Shown here piece by piece: positions 1-5,854 of a stretch of DNA of 5,854 nucleotides. The notes beneath the pieces are model-generated. The model saw only the letters and a program-made list of their open reading frames with translations. It had not been told where the DNA came from and ran no database searches. Position numbers and translations under genes: made by a program. Origin of the DNA: an uncultured Clostridia bacterium (GTDB lineage: Bacteria > Bacillota > Clostridia > Oscillospirales > Butyricicoccaceae); the NCBI GenBank assembly GCA_947856675.1, contig CANUCM010000023.1:1-5854 (forward strand), given 5' to 3'. Numbering within the stretch: the first letter of the stretch is position 1; each line of letters starts with the position of its first letter.

Positions 1-1159
1 CTCCGGCGACATTCTGGTCGGCAAGGTGACGCCCAAGGGCGAAACCGAGCTGACGGCCGAGGAGCGCCTGCTGCGCGCCATCTTCGGTGAAAAGGCGCGC
101 GAGGTGCGCGATACGTCGCTGCGCGTGCCGCACGGCGAGTCGGGCATTATCGTCGACGTCAAGGTGTTCACCCGTCAGAACGGCGACGAGCTGACGCCGG
201 GCGTCAACATGGTTGTGCGCTGCTATATTGCGCAAAAGCGCAAGATCTCCGTCGGCGACAAGATGGCCGGCCGCCACGGCAACAAGGGCGTTGTTTCGCG
301 CATTCTCCCGCAGGAGGATATGCCGTTTTTGCCCGACGGCACGCCGCTCGACATCGTGCTGAACCCCCTGGGTGTTCCGTCGCGTATGAACATCGGGCAG
401 GTGCTTGAAGTTCACCTTGGCTATGCGGCCAAAGCGCTGGGCATCCATGTGGCCACGCCGGTCTTTGACGGGGCGAAGGAAGAGGACATCCGCGGTCTTC
501 TTCGCGAGGCAGGGCTGCGTGAAGACGGAAAAACCATTTTGTATGACGGCCGTACCGGCCAGCCCTTTGACAACCCGGTCACCGTCGGATATATGTACTA
601 CCTCAAGCTGCACCACCTGGTCGATGACAAGATCCATGCCCGTTCCACCGGCCCGTACTCGCTGGTGACGCAGCAGCCGCTCGGCGGCAAGGCGCAGTTC
701 GGCGGACAGCGCTTCGGCGAGATGGAAGTGTGGGCCCTGGAGGCTTACGGCGCCGCGTACACCCTGCAGGAAATCCTGACGGTCAAGTCGGACGACATCG
801 TCGGGCGCGTCAAGACGTACGAGTCCATTGTCAAGGGGCACAATGTGCCCAAGCCGGGCGTTCCGGAGTCCTTCAAGGTCCTTGTCAAGGAGCTTCAGTC
901 GCTGGGCCTTGACATCCGCGTCCTGGCCAAGGACATGACGGAAATTGAGCTGGTCGACAACGATGACGACGACAGCTACGAGCGTCTGGTGCGCGGCGAC
1001 AGCTACGCGAGCGATCAGGAGCTGAACGAAGCGGGCTATGGCCTGGAAAACAGCGAAGGCGAGCCCCTTGCTGCAGAGCCGGAAAATGAGGATATCTTTG
1101 AAGAAGAGCTGGTGGCCGTGCTCGAGGGCGAGAGCAGCGACGACGGCTTTGAGATGTAA
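1..1159 (+). CDS. rpoB: RNA polymerase beta subunit, C-terminal part (5' end outside window)
   Basis: This is the last 385 codons of the beta subunit of DNA-dependent RNA polymerase; the reading frame is already open at base 2 and ends at TAA 1157-1159. The fragment opens with the conserved block GKVTPKGETELTAEERLLRA. It then has the active-centre motif GDKMAGRHGNKG, whose two lysines (260-262 and 284-286) correspond to E. coli K1065 and K1073, which contact the initiating nucleotides and RNA 3' end. Next come LNPLGVPSRMNIGQ and, from 698, FGGQRFGEMEVWALEAYGA, the clamp-anchoring region that packs on beta'. The roughly 100-residue SI2 insertion that E. coli carries before GDKMAGRHGNKG is absent, as expected for Gram-positive beta. 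The last 72 residues (941-1156) are very acidic: 27 Asp/Glu against 2 Arg. The rifampicin-binding region lies upstream of the window. rpoC follows after 18 nt, so the two are surely co-transcribed. Identity is certain. Confidence 0.99.
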   Translation, partial: SGDILVGKVTPKGETELTAEERLLRAIFGEKAREVRDTSLRVPHGESGIIVDVKVFTRQNGDELTPGVNMVVRCYIAQKRKISVGDKMAGRHGNKGVVSRILPQEDMPFLPDGTPLDIVLNPLGVPSRMNIGQVLEVHLGYAAKALGIHVATPVFDGAKEEDIRGLLREAGLREDGKTILYDGRTGQPFDNPVTVGYMYYLKLHHLVDDKIHARSTGPYSLVTQQPLGGKAQFGGQRFGEMEVWALEAYGAAYTLQEILTVKSDDIVGRVKTYESIVKGHNVPKPGVPESFKVLVKELQSLGLDIRVLAKDMTEIELVDNDDDDSYERLVRGDSYASDQELNEAGYGLENSEGEPLAAEPENEDIFEEELVAVLEGESSDDGFEM

Positions 1160-1177
1160 GGGAAGGGAGAAGAAAAA

Positions 1178-4698
<3,521 letters not shown>

Positions 4699-4702
<4 letters not shown>

Positions 4703-4727
4703 CTTGCCTGCAAAAAGGGAGTATAAT
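4699..4727 (+). promoter_or_regulatory. Near-consensus housekeeping sigma promoter overlapping the rpoC stop codon
   Basis: TTGACT at 4699-4704 and a perfect TATAAT at 4722-4727 are separated by exactly 17 bp, the optimal spacing for sigma-70/sigma-A promoters. The -35 box includes the TGA stop codon of rpoC (4700-4702) and the last base of the final Cys codon. Transcription would start near 4734-4736, giving a leader of about 25 nt before the L7Ae-like gene, whose Shine-Dalgarno starts at 4748. There is no extended -10 TG. The boxes and spacing are read directly; activity is inferred. It would supply transcripts of the L7Ae-like gene and the following ribosomal protein genes independently of the rpoBC promoter. 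Confidence 0.85.
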
Positions 4728-4759
4728 CTATATTTGCGAGTAGTTTTAGGAGGGACACA

Positions 4760-5002
4760 ATGCTGCACGAGCTGAATACACATGCAAAAGTGACCGGACT
4801 GAAGCAATCGCAACGGGCAGTGACAGAAAACAAGGCGCGGCACGCCTTTGTCGCAAAGGACGCCGAACGGCGTGTGACGGAAGCATTCCGCGCGCTGTGC
4901 GCCGAGCACGGAGTGGAGATTACCGAGGTTGAGACCATGCGTGAGCTGGGAAACGCCTGTGGAATTGAGGTCGGTGCGGCGGTTGCTGTGCTGCTTCGGT
5001 AA
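4760..5002 (+). CDS. ybxF: L7Ae/L30e-family K-turn RNA-binding protein (YbxF-like)
   Basis: An 80-residue protein of the ribosomal L7Ae/L30e superfamily, matching the small Firmicutes protein encoded between rpoC and rpsL (B. subtilis YbxF, also called RplGB, about 82 residues). Family features visible: G13-L-K-Q-S-Q-R-A20 at the RNA-binding N-terminus, VAKDAE around 31-36, and the hallmark ELGNACGIEVGAAVAV at 62-77 near the C-terminus. Relatives bind kink-turn RNA and associate with the ribosome, but their exact cellular role is not settled, so no precise function is assigned here. There is no signal peptide or membrane segment. The start is supported by AGGAGGG at 4748-4754, with 6 nt between AGGAGG and the ATG. 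The gene is preceded by its own strong promoter and followed by a GC-rich hairpin, so it could be expressed partly as a short monocistronic transcript. The family call is firm; the symbol is by context and similarity. Confidence 0.93.
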   Translation: MLHELNTHAKVTGLKQSQRAVTENKARHAFVAKDAERRVTEAFRALCAEHGVEITEVETMRELGNACGIEVGAAVAVLLR

Positions 5003-5015
5003 AAGAGAAGTGCGG

Positions 5016-5049
5016 CTTTAACGGGCCGCGTGAGCGGCCCGTTTTAAAG
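5016..5049 (+). terminator. Strong GC-rich hairpin between the L7Ae-like gene and rpsL; probable leaky terminator or attenuator
   Basis: CGGGCCGC (5022-5029) pairs perfectly with GCGGCCCG (5034-5041), closing a GTGA loop of the stable GNRA type. The stem extends by CTTTAA (5016-5021) pairing with TTAAAG (5044-5049) if the two Ts at 5042-5043 bulge; otherwise 5020-5021 pair with 5042-5043. The run after the stem is only four Ts (5042-5045) before AAAG, so the U-tract is short. No promoter is visible between this hairpin and rpsL, whose product is essential, so full termination is unlikely. Partial termination, 3'-end formation of a short L7Ae transcript, or mRNA processing/stabilisation are the likely roles. 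It sits 16 nt upstream of the rpsL Shine-Dalgarno. Confidence 0.65.
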
Positions 5050-5077
5050 TAAAAATTTTAAAAGAAGGAGGTACGTT

Positions 5078-5506
5078 ATGCCTACATTCAATCAGCTTGT
5101 CAGAAAGGGCAGGGAGGAAGTCAGCTACAAGTCGACGGCTCCGGCGCTCCAGAAAGGGTACAATTCGAAGAAGAAGATCGCAATCGATCTGGCTTCGCCC
5201 CAGAAGCGCGGCGTGTGCACGACGGTGAAGACCATGACCCCGAAGAAGCCGAACTCGGCTCTGCGCAAGGTCGCCCGTGTCCGTCTGACCAACGGCATGG
5301 AGGTTTGGGGATATATCCCCGGCGTCGGCCATAACCTGCAGGAGCACTCTGTTGTTATGGTCAGAGGCGGCCGTGTCAAGGACCTGCCTGGTGTGCGTTA
5401 TCACATCATCCGCGGCACGCTGGACACCCAGGGTGTTTCAGGCCGTATGCAGGCTCGTTCCAAGTACGGTGCCAAGCGTCCCAAGGCTGGCAAAGCCGGC
5501 AAATAA
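5078..5506 (+). CDS. rpsL: 30S ribosomal protein S12 (uS12)
   Basis: Complete 142-residue S12, part of the decoding centre of the small subunit near helices 18, 27 and 44 of 16S rRNA. The start gives the canonical MPTFNQLVRKGR and has AGGAGG at 5066-5071, 6 nt before the ATG. Conserved landmarks: the Gram-positive insertion KGYNS at 26-30, SPQKRGVCT at 40-48, TPKKPNSALRK at 54-64, GHNLQEHSVV at 84-93, GGRVKDLPGVRYH at 97-109, QARSKYGAKRPK at 125-136. K56 and K101 are the equivalents of E. coli K43 and K88, and both are the wild-type lysines, so no classical streptomycin-resistance substitution is present. D102 is the position that is beta-methylthiolated by RimO in E. coli. One oddity is W77 in EVWGYIPG, where the family usually has Thr (EVTAYIPG or EVTSY). 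The short basic tail KAGKAGK is typical of clostridial forms. Confidence 0.99.
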   Translation: MPTFNQLVRKGREEVSYKSTAPALQKGYNSKKKIAIDLASPQKRGVCTTVKTMTPKKPNSALRKVARVRLTNGMEVWGYIPGVGHNLQEHSVVMVRGGRVKDLPGVRYHIIRGTLDTQGVSGRMQARSKYGAKRPKAGKAGK

Positions 5507-5690
5507 GCCGCCCCTGCGCGTATTTTCAGGACAAGGTATATCGCAAAGCAGTCGCTTTAGTGGTATTTGATATAGATGGGGACGTCTCCGTCTTGCAAAA
5601 CCGCTCAGGCGCCTACAGGAGCAAGGCAGCGGCCCCCGGGAGGGGACCTTGTGCCCGAAAGCTTTTGAGTACCTATGAAATCATTTTGTG
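5507..5690 (+). promoter_or_regulatory. Long rpsL-rpsG spacer with a candidate structured RNA element (leader of rpsG)
   Basis: No gene is visible here, and the spacer to the rpsG start is 199 nt, far longer than the others in the window. Perfect or near-perfect pairings, checked by eye: H1 ACAAGG 5531-5536 with CCTTGT 5647-5652 (extendable by GG 5529-5530 with CC 5654-5655 across a bulged G); H2 TATATC 5537-5542 with GATATA 5569-5574, holding hairpin AAAGC 5545-5549 / GCTTT 5554-5558; H3 GATGGGG 5575-5581 with CTCCGTC 5586-5592, loop ACGT; H4 TTGC 5593-5596 with GCAA 5621-5624; H5 CCGCT 5601-5605 with AGCGG 5628-5632, forming a pseudoknot with H4; H6 CCCC 5634-5637 with GGGG 5642-5645, loop GGGA. 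H1 encloses the rest, and neighbouring helices abut with 0-1 unpaired bases. In E. coli the rpsL-rpsG spacer is the S7 autoregulatory site; a similar role here is inference. I recognise no named riboswitch. Confidence 0.5.
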
Positions 5691-5698
5691 AAGGAGGG
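5691..5698 (+). promoter_or_regulatory. Ribosome binding site of rpsG
   Basis: AAGGAGGG is an almost full complement of the 16S rRNA 3' end. From the end of AGGAGG (5697) there are 8 nt to the GTG at 5706. This decides the rpsG start, since no ATG gives the conserved PRRG N-terminus. The site lies outside the proposed H1-closed domain and so could be free for ribosomes when that domain is folded. Confidence 0.85.
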
Positions 5699-5705
5699 AA
5701 GCAAA

Positions 5706-5854
5706 GTGCCCAGAAGAGGTTTTGTTCCCAAAAGGGACGTTCTTCCGGATCCGCTTTACAACTCAAAGCTCGTAACCAAGCTTATCAATAACATTATGCT
5801 GGACGGAAAAAAGGGCATCGCCCAGAAGATCGTGTATGATGCCTTTGAAATCGT
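5706..5854 (+). CDS. rpsG: 30S ribosomal protein S7 (uS7), N-terminal part (3' end outside window)
   Basis: The first 49 codons plus two bases of S7, the primary assembly protein of the 30S head, which binds the 3' major domain of 16S rRNA near the E and P sites. The N-terminus reads (M)PRRGFVPKRDVLPDP followed by LYNSKLVTKLINNIMLDG and KKGIAQKIVYDAFEIV, which matches the family from the first residue (full length about 156). The start codon is GTG, fixed by this alignment and by the strong Shine-Dalgarno at 5691-5698; most of the other genes here start with ATG. The gene follows rpsL after a 199-nt structured spacer and is presumably co-transcribed with it. In E. coli S7 represses translation of its own message at this junction; whether that holds here is untested. 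Identity is certain despite truncation by the window edge. Confidence 0.98.
   Translation, partial: MPRRGFVPKRDVLPDPLYNSKLVTKLINNIMLDGKKGIAQKIVYDAFEI

Noticed and set aside
1160..1177. Regulatory site between rpoB and rpoC
   Set aside because: The 18-nt gap holds only the rpoC ribosome binding site.
5352..5570. Out-of-frame open stretch running from inside rpsL into the spacer
   Set aside because: It is a shadow of rpsL in another frame, with no Shine-Dalgarno and no recognisable protein; the spacer is better explained as RNA structure.
5521..5600. Possible promoter in the rpsL-rpsG spacer (TATAGA at 5571-5576, TTGCAA at 5593-5598)
   Set aside because: No matching partner box lies at 16-18 bp from either hexamer, and the segments are better accounted for as helix strands.
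5537..5625. Resemblance to c-di-GMP (CGCAAAGC), fluoride (GGGGA...CTAC) or SAM (CTATGAAA) riboswitch fragments
   Set aside because: Only isolated short words match; the other conserved blocks and the required architecture of each class are missing.
5657..5684. Kink-turn for the L7Ae-like protein near GAGTACCTATGAAA
   Set aside because: A three-base bulge followed by GA can be imagined, but the canonical stem cannot form because only five bases separate the strands.

Overview
This window is a stretch of a bacterial transcription/translation gene cluster, all on the + strand: the last third of rpoB (RNA polymerase beta), complete rpoC (beta'), a small L7Ae-family K-turn-binding protein gene (ybxF/rplGB type), complete rpsL (ribosomal protein S12), and the first 49 codons of rpsG (S7). 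The order rpoB-rpoC-L7Ae-rpsL-rpsG is the usual arrangement in Bacillota (Firmicutes). The proteins agree with that: beta lacks the E. coli-type SI2 insertion before the active-site lysines, beta' lacks the large SI3 insertion in the trigger loop, S12 has the Gram-positive insertion (KGYNS...), and the Shine-Dalgarno sequences are strong. The codons are GC-rich at third positions. Together with the S12 and S7 sequences, this suggests a GC-rich member of the Clostridia, perhaps near Oscillospiraceae/Ruminococcaceae. That placement is inference from sequence character; no database search was made.

Layout: rpoB ends at 1159 with a very acidic tail. An 18-nt spacer with a ribosome binding site leads into rpoC (1178-4702). 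A near-consensus housekeeping promoter (TTGACT, 17 bp, TATAAT) overlaps the rpoC stop codon and directs transcription into the L7Ae-like gene (4760-5002). A strong GC-rich hairpin with a GUGA loop and only a short U run lies between that gene and rpsL (5078-5506), so it is probably a leaky terminator or a processing hairpin. The rpsL-rpsG spacer is unusually long, 199 nt. Most of it (5529-5655) can be drawn as a closed multi-helix RNA domain whose helices abut with almost no unpaired linker. rpsG then starts at a GTG at 5706.

Together the genes supply the two catalytic subunits of RNA polymerase and the start of the str operon (S12, S7; normally followed by the elongation factor genes fusA and tuf, outside this window). 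The new promoter and the two inter-cistronic RNA structures would let ribosomal protein expression be set separately from polymerase subunit expression. The coding content is ordinary core genome. No mobile element, CRISPR array, tRNA or rRNA is visible. The parts worth a second look are non-coding, above all the rpsL-rpsG spacer.
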